Both the position numbers and the translations under genes were made by a program. Below the pieces are notes generated by a model, which saw only the letters and a program-made list of their open reading frames with translations, searched no databases and had not been told where the DNA came from. From Gammaproteobacteria bacterium (GTDB taxonomy: Bacteria; Pseudomonadota; Gammaproteobacteria; Burkholderiales; Rhodocyclaceae), in assembly GCA_018828385.1 (NCBI GenBank), contig JAHJVE010000011.1, positions 62,001 to 126,000 of the forward strand: a stretch of 64,000 nucleotides of DNA, written 5' to 3'. Shown here in pieces: positions 19,999 to 30,037 of this stretch (positions are counted from its first letter, which is position 1; every line of letters starts with the position of its first letter).

Positions 19999-20187
19999 AT
20001 GTCCGACAACAAAGCTGTTGAAATCACCGCCCACGACCTGCCGCTGCACTGCCCGACGCCCAACGTCGCGCTGTGGAGCCAGCATCCGCGCGTCTTCCTC
20101 GACGTCCTGAAGACCGGCGAAGTGACCTGCCCGTACTGCTCGACCAAGTACGTCTTCACGGGCGAAGCGCCCAAGGGCCATCACTAA
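19999..20187 (+). CDS. CHCC zinc-finger protein (NDUFS6-like)
   Basis: This is a 62-residue cytosolic protein with the zf-CHCC pattern. CPTP and a histidine in SQHPRVFLDV precede the CPYC pair in GEVTCPYCSTKYVFTG, so one zinc ion is likely bound. Mitochondrial relatives are the 13 kDa subunit of complex I; in bacteria the protein is widespread and its role is unclear. It is tightly linked to ilvE and waaF, as in many betaproteobacteria. Confidence 0.85.
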   Translation: MSDNKAVEITAHDLPLHCPTPNVALWSQHPRVFLDVLKTGEVTCPYCSTKYVFTGEAPKGHH

Positions 20188-20235
20188 GCATCGGGCGGCG
20201 GGTCGCGCTTTTTGGCGCCGCCCCACCGCTTTCGC

Positions 20236-21249
20236 ATGAAAAAGGCTCTCATCGTCGCCCCCTCCTGGATCGGCGACACGATCATGGCGCAGCCGCTGTT
20301 TGCGCGGCTGCATGCCAAACATCCCGGTCTCCAGCTCGACGCCATCGCCCCGCGCTGGGTGGCGCCCGTCCTGCAGCGCATGACGGAAATCAGCGACGTC
20401 CTCGACAGCCCTTTCGGCCACGGCCAACTGTCGCTCAAGCCGCGCTGGAAACTCGCCCGCCAGCTTGCTGCCCGCGGCTACGACGCTGTCTATGTCCTGC
20501 CCAATTCGCTCAAATCGGCCCTCGTGCCCTGGCTGGCCGGCATTCAGCAGCGGATCGGATTCACCGGTGAATCGCGCTACGGCCTGATCAACGTCCGCCA
20601 TACGCTCGACAAGCAAGCCCTGCCGCTCATGGTCGAACGCTTTGCCCAGCTAGCCGAAACGCCGGGGCAATTACTGAAGCCTTCCATTTTTCGGCCAAAA
20701 ATCCGGTCGACCGTGGAAGACCAGCAAAAAGCCCTGGCCGAACTGGCCATCGAGCGCCCGGCCCGCGTCGTCGCCTTCTGCCCCGGCGCCGAGTACGGCC
20801 CGGCCAAGCGCTGGCCGGCCGCCCACTTCGCCGCACTGGCCAAAAAGCTGGCCGAACAGGGCTGCGCCATCTGGCTCTTCGGTTCGCCCAAGGATCACGC
20901 CGTCGCTGAGGAAATCTCGCAACTCGCCCCCGGCCTGTGCCGCAACCTGTGCGGCGCTACCTCGCTAGCCCAGGCCGTCGATCTGCTGGCCATGGCCGAA
21001 CTCGTCGTCTGCAACGATTCCGGCCTCATGCACGTCGCCGCCGCCCTCAACCGGCCGATTGTAGCGCTCTATGGCTCATCGTCGCCCGGCTTCACGCCGC
21101 CGCTTTCCGACTGCGCCGACATCCTGAGTCTCAATCTCGACTGCAGCCCCTGCTTCAAGCGCGAATGCCCGCTCGGCCACCTCGACTGCCTCAACAAACT
21201 GCTCCCCGAACAGGTCTTTGCCGCCTGCCAGAAAAGGATGAAGCCATGA
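20236..21249 (+). CDS. waaF: ADP-heptose:LPS heptosyltransferase II WaaF
   Basis: WaaF adds the second heptose to the lipopolysaccharide inner core on the cytoplasmic face of the inner membrane. The 337-residue GT9 glycosyltransferase starts MKKALIVAPSWIGDTIMAQPL, shown here in two parts as MKKALIVAPSWIG and DTIMAQPL. It has the donor-site motifs CPGAEYGPAKRWP and CNDSGLMHVAAAL, and ends with PLGHLDCLNKLLP. The start at 20236 follows the usual WaaF N-terminus; eight upstream in-frame residues are not family-like. It overlaps the next gene by four bases. A repeat copy (site 7) encodes FRPKIRSTVED. Confidence 0.95.
   Translation: MKKALIVAPSWIGDTIMAQPLFARLHAKHPGLQLDAIAPRWVAPVLQRMTEISDVLDSPFGHGQLSLKPRWKLARQLAARGYDAVYVLPNSLKSALVPWLAGIQQRIGFTGESRYGLINVRHTLDKQALPLMVERFAQLAETPGQLLKPSIFRPKIRSTVEDQQKALAELAIERPARVVAFCPGAEYGPAKRWPAAHFAALAKKLAEQGCAIWLFGSPKDHAVAEEISQLAPGLCRNLCGATSLAQAVDLLAMAELVVCNDSGLMHVAAALNRPIVALYGSSSPGFTPPLSDCADILSLNLDCSPCFKRECPLGHLDCLNKLLPEQVFAACQKRMKP
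20686..20716 (-). repeat. Uptake-like repeat, site 7 (variant core)
   Basis: On the minus strand CCACGGTCGACC is followed by GGATTTTTGG and CGAAAAA. It is antisense inside waaF. The left flank has CC in place of GCT. Confidence 0.6.
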
Positions 21250-21677
21250 GCGCGCCGACCGTTTATGCCTTGCCCGACGACGTCGAACGCGCCTTCTACG
21301 AAGCCATCGTCGACGGCGACCCCGACCGCATGATGCTGCTCTGGTCCGAAGACGACGACACGCTGTGCGTCCATCCGACCGGCGTTCGCCTGCTCGGCCT
21401 CGCGCCCATCCGCGAAAGCTGGCGCAGCATCTTTGCCAACGCCCGCCTGCGCGTCCAGGCCGAGCCCGTCGCCCACTGGAACGGCACAATCATCGCCATC
21501 CACCACCTAACCGAAATTCTCTTCGTCGGCGACGACCCCAGCCCGCACGGCCCGCTCTACGTCACCCACGTCTATGTCCGCGGCCCGCATGGCTGGCGTC
21601 TGGCCAGCCGCCACGCCTCGGCCGCCGACGACGGTCATCAGGCGATGGCCGAGGCCGTGCCGCACACGCTGCATTGA
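21246..21677 (+). CDS. SnoaL/NTF2-like protein
   Basis: This is a 143-residue single-domain protein of the nuclear-transport-factor-2 superfamily (SnoaL-like 3 type). The typical pattern is an N-terminal helix, ERAFYEAIVDGDPDRMMLLWSED, quoted here in two pieces (ERAFYEAIVDGDPD, RMMLLWSED). CVHPTGVRLLG and a C-terminal VTHVYVRGPHGWRLASRHAS strand pair follow. Members are ligand-binding or enzymatic scaffolds, and no function can be assigned. It starts in the waaF stop (ATGA) and its own stop overlaps the next start. Confidence 0.8.
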   Translation: MSAPTVYALPDDVERAFYEAIVDGDPDRMMLLWSEDDDTLCVHPTGVRLLGLAPIRESWRSIFANARLRVQAEPVAHWNGTIIAIHHLTEILFVGDDPSPHGPLYVTHVYVRGPHGWRLASRHASAADDGHQAMAEAVPHTLH

Positions 21678-22639
21678 AGCCGCCCAAGCCCTATCACGCA
21701 CCGAGCTGGCTGCCTGGCGGTCAGGCGCAGACCTTGTGGCCGCTGCTCATCAAGCCGCGCCCGCTCAAACTGCGCCGCGAACGGTGGACAACGCCCGATG
21801 GTGACTTCATCGACGTCGATCACCTCGACGGACCTCCCGATTCACCGCTACTCGTCCTCTTCCACGGTCTCGAAGGCAGCGCCCGCAGCCATTACGCCCT
21901 CTCGACCGCCCGCGCCTGCAAGGCCGCCGGCTGGCGCCTCGCCCTGCCGCATTTCCGTGGCTGCTCGGGTGAACTGAACCGCCGGCCGCGCGCTTACCAC
22001 TCCGGGGATTCTGATGAAATCGACTGGATCCTGCGCCGCCTGCACGCTGCCAACGATAGCCGCCCACTCCACGCCGCTGGCGTTTCGCTCGGCGGCAACG
22101 CCCTGCTCAAATGGGCCGGCGAACGCGGCACCTCGGCCGGCGAACTGGTCACCGGCGTCGCCGCCTTCTGCGCCCCGCTCGACCTCGCCGCCTGCGGCCA
22201 TCACCTGGCCAACGGTTTCAACCGCATCTACACCCGCCATTTCCTGACCACACTGAAAGCCGTTTCGGCCAGCCGCCTGAGCCAATTCCCCGGCCTCTTC
22301 GACGAAGCGCGCATGCGCCGGGCAATCAATCTCTATGAATTCGACGACGCCGTGACCGCCCCCATCCACGGCTTTGCCGGCGCCGACGACTACTGGCGGC
22401 GCGCCTCGGCCAAACCCTGGCTGAAATCCATCGCCGTGCCGACGCTTACGGTCAACCCGAAAAACGACCCGTTTTTGCCCTCCCGCTATCTGCCGACGGC
22501 CACCGAGGTCAGCCCATTCGTGCACCTCGAACAGCCCGACAGCGGCGGCCATGTCGGCTTTGTCAGCGGCTCGTTTCCGGGAAATCTGGACTGGCTGCCG
22601 CAAAGGCTTCTACACTTCTTTCTTTTCGAAACGTCATAA
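21674..22639 (+). CDS. YheT-family alpha/beta hydrolase
   Basis: This is a 321-residue hydrolase of the YheT/ABHD1-3 group. Signs are YHAPSWLPGGQAQTLWP at the start, LLVLFHGLEGSARSHYA with the oxyanion loop, the nucleophile elbow AAGVSLGGNALLKW, and AINLYEFDDAVTAPIHGFAG. The acid and histidine are near NPKNDPF and SGGHVGF. No ATG or GTG fits the N-terminus. The best start is a TTG that overlaps the SnoaL stop (TTGA), giving a length normal for the family and direct coupling. The substrate is unknown; esterase activity is expected. Confidence 0.85.
   Translation: MKPPKPYHAPSWLPGGQAQTLWPLLIKPRPLKLRRERWTTPDGDFIDVDHLDGPPDSPLLVLFHGLEGSARSHYALSTARACKAAGWRLALPHFRGCSGELNRRPRAYHSGDSDEIDWILRRLHAANDSRPLHAAGVSLGGNALLKWAGERGTSAGELVTGVAAFCAPLDLAACGHHLANGFNRIYTRHFLTTLKAVSASRLSQFPGLFDEARMRRAINLYEFDDAVTAPIHGFAGADDYWRRASAKPWLKSIAVPTLTVNPKNDPFLPSRYLPTATEVSPFVHLEQPDSGGHVGFVSGSFPGNLDWLPQRLLHFFLFETS
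22444..22476 (+). repeat. Uptake-like repeat, site 8
   Basis: GCTTACGGTCAACC has one inserted T and is followed by CGAAAAAC and CGTTTTT. It is in the sense orientation in the YheT-type gene and encodes LTVNPKN. Confidence 0.7.
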
Positions 22640-22740
22640 ACAAATGCCATTTGGGCAGCCGAGTGAGGATGCACAGAGTTTGCAACAATCTCCATGCACC
22701 ATACACACCTTCCCGCAGCAACCTTTAAGACAGGACAACC

Positions 22741-24117
22741 ATGAGCCAACTCCCCGCTGAAATCTTCAAGGCCTACGACATTCGAGGCATCGTCAATAAA
22801 TCGCTGACTGCCGACGTCGTTCGCCAGGTCGGTCACGCGCTCGGTTCGCTGGCCATTGAGCAAGGTCAGAAGGCCATCGCGGTCGGCCGCGACGGTCGTC
22901 TGTCCGGCCCCGAACTGGCAGGCGCTCTGATGGACGGCATCTGCGCCGCCGGTTGCGACGCCATCGACGTCGGCTGCGTGCCGACTCCGGTCACCTACTT
23001 CGCCGCCTATGAGCTCGGTTGCCACTCCTGTGTCTCGGTCACCGGCAGCCACAACCCGCCCGACTACAACGGTCTCAAGATGGTCATCGGCGGCAACACC
23101 CTGGCCCTCGACGCCATTCAGGATCTAAAAAAGCGCATCGAAGCCGGCAACCTCAAGCACGGCCAGGGCAAGCGCACTTCAGCCGACGTCCTCGGCGCCT
23201 ACGTCGAAAAGATCGTCGGTGACGTCAAGCTGGCCCGCCCCATGAAAATCGTCATGGACTGCGGCAACGGCGTGGCCGGCGCGATCGCCCCGGAACTCTT
23301 CAAACGTCTCGGCTGCGAGATCGTGCCGCTCTACTGCGAAGTCGATGGCAATTTCCCGAACCACCATCCGGACCCGTCCAAGCCGGAAAACCTGGCCGAC
23401 GTCATCAAGGCCCTCCAGGAAACCGACGCTGAAATCGGCATCGCCTTCGACGGCGACGGCGATCGCCTCGGCGTCGTCACCAAGGATGGCGAAATCATCT
23501 TCCCGGATCGCCAGCTCATGCTCTTCGCCGCCGACGTCCTGTCGCGCGTACCGGGCGGCACGGTTATTTTCGACGTCAAATGCACGCGCCTGCTCGCCCC
23601 GTGGATCAAGCAACACGGCGGTGTGCCGCTCATGTGGAACACCGGCCACGCACTGGTCAAGGCCAAACTGCGCGAAACCGGCGCCCCGCTGGCCGGCGAA
23701 ATGTCCGGCCACACCTTCTTCAAGGAACGCTGGTATGGCTTCGATGACGGTCTATACACGGGCGCCCGCCTGCTCGAAATCCTCTCACGCTCGGCCGACG
23801 CCAACGCGCCGCTGAAAACCCTGCCGAATTCGCCGTCGACCCCGGAACTCAACATCAAGATGACCGAGGGCGAGCCCTTCGCGCTGATCGACAAGCTGAA
23901 AGCCAACGGCAAGTTCAATGGCGCCGACGAAATCATCACCATTGACGGCGTGCGCGTAGAATACGCAGATGGCTTCGGTCTGGCCCGCCCGTCGAACACG
24001 ACACCGGTGGTGGTGCTGCGTTTCGAAGCCGATAACGCCGTCGCGCTCGAACGCATCCAGGCCGATTTCCGTCAGGCCATCAATGCAGTCTGGCCGGGGA
24101 TTCAACTGCCGTTTTAA
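22741..24117 (+). CDS. algC: Phosphomannomutase/phosphoglucomutase (AlgC type)
   Basis: This enzyme interconverts the 1- and 6-phosphates of mannose or glucose for exopolysaccharide, LPS and nucleotide-sugar synthesis. The 458-residue protein is an alpha-D-phosphohexomutase. It has FKAYDIRGIVNKSL at the N-terminus, the phosphoserine loop SVTGSHNPPDYNGLK, the metal loop AFDGDGDRLGVV, the sugar-specificity loop GEMSGHTFFKERW, and the phosphate-binding RPSNTTPVVVLRFEA. It is ten bases before the GTG start of the next gene. The dual specificity is inferred from the AlgC-like loops. Confidence 0.92.
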   Translation: MSQLPAEIFKAYDIRGIVNKSLTADVVRQVGHALGSLAIEQGQKAIAVGRDGRLSGPELAGALMDGICAAGCDAIDVGCVPTPVTYFAAYELGCHSCVSVTGSHNPPDYNGLKMVIGGNTLALDAIQDLKKRIEAGNLKHGQGKRTSADVLGAYVEKIVGDVKLARPMKIVMDCGNGVAGAIAPELFKRLGCEIVPLYCEVDGNFPNHHPDPSKPENLADVIKALQETDAEIGIAFDGDGDRLGVVTKDGEIIFPDRQLMLFAADVLSRVPGGTVIFDVKCTRLLAPWIKQHGGVPLMWNTGHALVKAKLRETGAPLAGEMSGHTFFKERWYGFDDGLYTGARLLEILSRSADANAPLKTLPNSPSTPELNIKMTEGEPFALIDKLKANGKFNGADEIITIDGVRVEYADGFGLARPSNTTPVVVLRFEADNAVALERIQADFRQAINAVWPGIQLPF

Positions 24118-24126
24118 AGGAAATTC

Positions 24127-25377
24127 GTGAGCGAAAACGCCGCCGACCAGCTATTTTTAGGGCGCCAGCCCATCCTGGACCGCAATCAGCAACTTTTCGC
24201 CTACGAACTGCTTTTCCGCAGCGGTAGCCGCAACTTCGCCGATGTCACCTGCGGCGTACAGGCTACCGCCACGGTCATTGCCAATGCCTTCACCGAACTC
24301 GGCGTCGAAGCGGCGCTCGGCAACTGCCGCGGTTTCATCAACGTTGACGAGGCCTTTCTGTTCAGCGACCTGCTCGAGTTGCTGCCGCGCCACGCCGTCG
24401 TTCTCGAAATCCTCGAAACCGTGCCGCCGACGCCAGCCGTCATCGAACGCTGCATCGCCCTCAAGGCGGCCGGGTTCACGCTGGCCCTCGACGACGTCAT
24501 TCAGCTCGAGCCGGAATACGCCGAACTGCTCGCCTTGGTCGAGATCGTCAAAGTCGATATCCAGCCGCTGACACGCATCCAGCTCATGCAGCTGGTCATG
24601 AAATTGAAGCCGATGGGCAAGCAGCTGCTGGCCGAAAAAGTTGACTCGCGCGAGCAGATGGAACAATGCCTGAAGCTTGGCTTCACGCTGTTCCAGGGCT
24701 ATTACTTCGCCAAGCCGACCATCATTTCCGGCAAGAAGCTCGATCACTCGCAGATTTCGCTCATGAAGCTCATGGGCCTGCTACTCAGCGATGCGCCGAC
24801 CTCGGAAATCGAAACGGCGCTCAAGCCCGAACCCGGCCTGACCATCAACCTGCTGCGCATGACCAATTCGGTCGGCTCGGGCTGCAGCGAAAAAATCACC
24901 TCGCTCGGCCACGCCATCACCGTCCTCGGCCGTCGCCAGTTGCAACGCTGGCTGCAACTGCTGGTTTTCTCAGCCGGCAACCCGAGCGGTCCGAGCAACC
25001 CGCTGCTGCTCCTGGCCGCCACCCGCGGACGGCTCATGGAACTGCTGGCCGCCGAATTGCAGCCGGGCGACGTCAGCTTTGCCGACCAGGCTTTCATGGC
25101 CGGCATCATGTCGCTGATGCCGGCGCTGGTCGGCCAGCCCATCGCCGACATCGTCGCCCCGCTTGGCCTCACCGCCCATGTGCGCGATGCTCTATGCGAG
25201 GGGAGCGGCCGCCTCGGCGCCCTGCTCCGTCTGGCCGAAAGCAGCGAATCGGGCGATATTTCGCGGTTGACCGTAGCCCTCGGCGAACTGCCCGGACTCA
25301 GCCCGAAAGCGCTCAACCGCGCCCAGACACAGGCGCTCCAATGGTCCAACAGCATCGGCCAGGAACCGCCAGGCTGA
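24127..25377 (+). CDS. EAL-HDOD signalling protein with degenerate EAL domain
   Basis: This is a 416-residue cytosolic protein with an N-terminal EAL-like domain (about 1-200) followed by an HDOD domain (about 200-395). The EAL triad is replaced by ELL in FAYELLFRSG, so phosphodiesterase activity is unlikely. The domain probably acts as a sensor or protein-binding module, as in YuxH/CdgJ-type proteins, which influence motility. The HDOD part shows SLMKLMG, LLRMTNSVGSG, ITSLGHAITVLGRRQLQRWL and FMAGIMSLMPALVG. The start is GTG behind AAAGGAAATTC, ten bases after the mutase gene. Confidence 0.85.
   Translation: MSENAADQLFLGRQPILDRNQQLFAYELLFRSGSRNFADVTCGVQATATVIANAFTELGVEAALGNCRGFINVDEAFLFSDLLELLPRHAVVLEILETVPPTPAVIERCIALKAAGFTLALDDVIQLEPEYAELLALVEIVKVDIQPLTRIQLMQLVMKLKPMGKQLLAEKVDSREQMEQCLKLGFTLFQGYYFAKPTIISGKKLDHSQISLMKLMGLLLSDAPTSEIETALKPEPGLTINLLRMTNSVGSGCSEKITSLGHAITVLGRRQLQRWLQLLVFSAGNPSGPSNPLLLLAATRGRLMELLAAELQPGDVSFADQAFMAGIMSLMPALVGQPIADIVAPLGLTAHVRDALCEGSGRLGALLRLAESSESGDISRLTVALGELPGLSPKALNRAQTQALQWSNSIGQEPPG
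25255..25277 (-). repeat. Uptake-like repeat, site 9
   Basis: On the minus strand GCTACGGTCAACC is followed by GCGAAATAT; no second tract is present. It is antisense in the EAL-HDOD gene and encodes ISRLTVAL. Confidence 0.7.
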
Positions 25378-25470
25378 CCTACCGACGGTTACAAAAAGGC
25401 GACAGCAGCGGCACAAAGCGGCGAGCGTGGTCGTCTACAATCGCCTCATTTTGACGACGAGAGCCAGACC

Positions 25471-25788
25471 ATGGAACAGTTCCGCAACCCTCAGTTTCGA
25501 CAAGGCACGCAGCCCGGCCCGCTCGCCAAGCTGGCCGCATTTGTCCTGAGCGCGGGCTTTCTGGTACTCGCCTTCATGTTTTCACTGGTCGCTTTGGCCG
25601 TCGTTGCCGTGCTCGGCATCGTTCTCGGTGGTTGGCTGTGGTGGAAGACGCGGGCCATGCGCAAACAGATGCAGGAAATGCGCGAGGCAGCGGCCGAGCA
25701 GATGGGTGGCGAGCCAGCCGCACGCAGCGACCGGGTGATTGAGGGCGAATTCATCCGCGAAGTGCCGACCGACCGCAACCCGCGCTGA
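25471..25788 (+). CDS. Small inner-membrane protein, unknown function
   Basis: This is a 105-residue protein. A central hydrophobic block from KLAAFVLSAGFLVLAFMF to VLGIVLGGWLWW forms two membrane helices. It is followed by a basic, helical tail (RAMRKQMQEMREAAAEQM) that could form a coiled coil, and an acidic VIEGEFIREVP end. The latter is found in a family of short proteobacterial membrane proteins whose role is unknown. The start follows a GACGAGAGCC leader. It is convergent with the alaS operon, ending one base before it. Confidence 0.65.
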   Translation: MEQFRNPQFRQGTQPGPLAKLAAFVLSAGFLVLAFMFSLVALAVVAVLGIVLGGWLWWKTRAMRKQMQEMREAAAEQMGGEPAARSDRVIEGEFIREVPTDRNPR

Positions 25789-26087
25789 TCAGCGCATTTT
25801 GGGGTTGAGCGAACCGCGGTTGTAATCCTTGTCACCGGGCATGACGACCCGGCCAAACCCGAAAACACCGCCCTGCGCTTCGGCCGGGCGGGTCTTGTTT
25901 TCGGGATATTCGGCGGCCCGCTTCTGCGCCTCGGCCGCCAGCGCGGCATCGACGTATTCCCAGCGGCCATTCGGGAAAAGACGCACTTTTTCCCCGTCGA
26001 CCGTAGCAGCCTCGAGCGGCGTCCGATCCAGCTCGGCGGCAAAGCCCTGCCCCGCCGCCAGCACCAGGATCAGCGCCCAAGCCGCTT

Positions 26088-26091
<4 letters not shown>
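25789..26091 (-). CDS. Small exported protein, unknown function
   Basis: This is a 100-residue protein with a signal peptide ([18 protein letters not shown]). The mature part contains an SH3-like or DUF-type stretch [18 protein letters not shown], and ends with [18 protein letters not shown] do not recognise a named family. The start overlaps the alaS stop by four bases (ATGA), so it is the last, coupled gene of the alaS transcript. Repeat site 10 encodes its ATVDGEK. Confidence 0.65.
25973..26007 (-). repeat. Uptake-like repeat, site 10
   Basis: On the minus strand GCTACGGTCGAC is followed by GGGGAAAAAG and CTTTTCCC. It is in the sense orientation in the small exported-protein gene. Confidence 0.8.
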
Positions 26092-28709
<2,618 letters not shown>

Positions 28710-28791
28710 AAGCTGTCTGCCCTAAATGGCGTTGAATTCGGAATCCGTGATTTTAACGCAGGAGCAGCGGGAACTTGATCCCCGGAACAGC

Positions 28792-28827
28792 TTTCAATTT
28801 TGGCCTTTTTTTCCGGTTGACCGTAAC
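28792..28827 (-). repeat. Uptake-like repeat, site 11 (intergenic)
   Basis: On the minus strand GTTACGGTCAACC is followed by GG, seven As, GGCC and AAAATTGAAA. It lies between alaS and the next gene, immediately downstream of that gene's terminator. Confidence 0.8.
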
Positions 28828-28834
28828 AATGAAA

Positions 28835-28856
28835 AAACCCGCCGATTGGCGGGTTT
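28835..28856 (-). terminator. Rho-independent terminator
   Basis: The stem AAACCCGCC/GGCGGGTTT with a four-base loop is followed on the minus strand by a T-run. It ends the 28876-29229 transcript and abuts repeat site 11. Confidence 0.85.
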
Positions 28857-28875
28857 CCGGCCAAGCCAAAACCGC

Positions 28876-29229
28876 TTAGCGGCGGCGCGGACGATCAACC
28901 CGGCCGTTGTGGTTGTAATCGTGCTGACGGTCGTGCTTTTGCGCGTAGATGCGACGACTCTGGACTTCCTGCGCCTGATGCAGGCGGGCGCGCTCGCGCC
29001 GGGTCACGACGCCGTCGGATTTTGCGCGGTTTTCCATGTTGTCGACATGCTGCTGGCCGCGATCTATACGATTGGCCTCGCGCTGGGTCAGGCTGCCGGA
29101 AGCGACGCCCTGATCGATGCGCTGCTCCTGATTGGCCTGGCGCTGATCGACGCGCGGCGTGTTGGCCTGGGCAAAGGCCAGGGCAGGCAGAACGAGGGAC
29201 AGTACGGCAATGGACTTGACGATTTTCAT
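28876..29229 (-). CDS. Small exported charged protein, unknown function
   Basis: This is a 117-residue protein with a signal peptide (IAVLSLVLPALAFAQ). The mature part is highly charged and mostly helical, built from glutamine-, arginine- and aspartate-rich segments (QRQANQEQRIDQGVASG, REANRIDRGQQHVDNME, RRERARLHQAQEVQSRRIY). It ends in a histidine- and arginine-rich tail. Similar short repeat-like proteins are frequent in Rhodocyclales and Burkholderiales, but no function is known to me. The start was set at MKIVKSIA because GGAGGAAATC precedes it. Confidence 0.7.
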   Translation of the reverse strand: MKIVKSIAVLSLVLPALAFAQANTPRVDQRQANQEQRIDQGVASGSLTQREANRIDRGQQHVDNMENRAKSDGVVTRRERARLHQAQEVQSRRIYAQKHDRQHDYNHNGRVDRPRRR

Positions 29230-29293
29230 GATTTCCTCCTGGTGGCTAGGGCGAACTCCCTGATCAGCATTAGAAGGTAAAACGGGGTAAAAA

Positions 29294-30037
29294 TCAGCCG
29301 CCCAAATGCAAGCCTTTGTAAGCACTTGTTTCGCTCACAAAAAGATCGAGACGATCGGTAAAAACGGCGCTGACACCGCGCGAGAACAGCGATTTCGCGG
29401 CATTTTCGGTGTTGACCGTGTAACACAGCACGGCAATCCCATTGGCCTGCGCCTCGGCCAGTACGTCGTCGCTCAAATGCCTGGCGGCGCAATGCAAAGT
29501 GACTGCCTGCAAGCGCCGCACCGTGCTCAGCCAGTCAGCCGGCACCCGCTCGAATAGCACGCCGCGCGGAATCTGCGGCGCCAGATCGCGGGCAATCTCC
29601 AGCGCCTCGAGCGAAAACGACGAGATCAGCGGCGGCACCCTGGCACCTTGCCATAGTTCGCTGCTACGACGAGCCACCGTCTCCGCCGTCTGGCGCTCGA
29701 ACCCGGTCGCCGGCTTGATCTCGACATTGGCCAGCAGGCCATATTCGCGGCACGCCGCCACCGCATCGGCGTAGCGCGGAACCCGCTCGCCATTGCCGGC
29801 ATCGAGCGTGAAGAGCCGCGCATCCGGCGTTTCACAGACCAGGCCCCGGCCGTTCGTGGTCCGCTCCAGTGTTTCGTCGTGGATGAGCACGGGCGTGCCA
29901 TCGCCGGACTGCATCACGTCGAACTCAACCGCCGCAAACCCCATCCGCGCCGCCAGCCGGATGCCGGCCAGCGTGTTCTCGGGGGCCAGCGCCCCGCCGC
30001 CGCGATGGGCAAACCAGCGCGGCAGCGGCAAGCTCAT
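29294..30037 (-). CDS. ugpQ: Glycerophosphodiester phosphodiesterase UgpQ
   Basis: This is a cytosolic phosphodiesterase that splits glycerophosphodiesters into glycerol-3-phosphate and an alcohol. The 247-residue single-domain protein lacks a signal peptide, as UgpQ does, unlike periplasmic GlpQ. Motifs are WFAHRGGGALAPENTLAG with the catalytic histidine, EFDVMQSGDGTPVLIHDETLER (quoted in parts: EFDVMQSGDG, VLIHDETLERTT), VEIKPATG, and the C-terminal VLCYTVNTENAA. It is directly coupled to the upstream ugpB-like gene by a shared base. Repeat site 12 lies in the VNTENAA region. Confidence 0.92.
   Translation of the reverse strand: MSLPLPRWFAHRGGGALAPENTLAGIRLAARMGFAAVEFDVMQSGDGTPVLIHDETLERTTNGRGLVCETPDARLFTLDAGNGERVPRYADAVAACREYGLLANVEIKPATGFERQTAETVARRSSELWQGARVPPLISSFSLEALEIARDLAPQIPRGVLFERVPADWLSTVRRLQAVTLHCAARHLSDDVLAEAQANGIAVLCYTVNTENAAKSLFSRGVSAVFTDRLDLFVSETSAYKGLHLGG
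29391..29421 (-). repeat. Uptake-like repeat, site 12 (variant core)
   Basis: On the minus strand ACACGGTCAACACC is followed by GAAAATG and GCGAAAT. It is in the sense orientation in ugpQ and encodes YTVNTEN. Confidence 0.6.
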
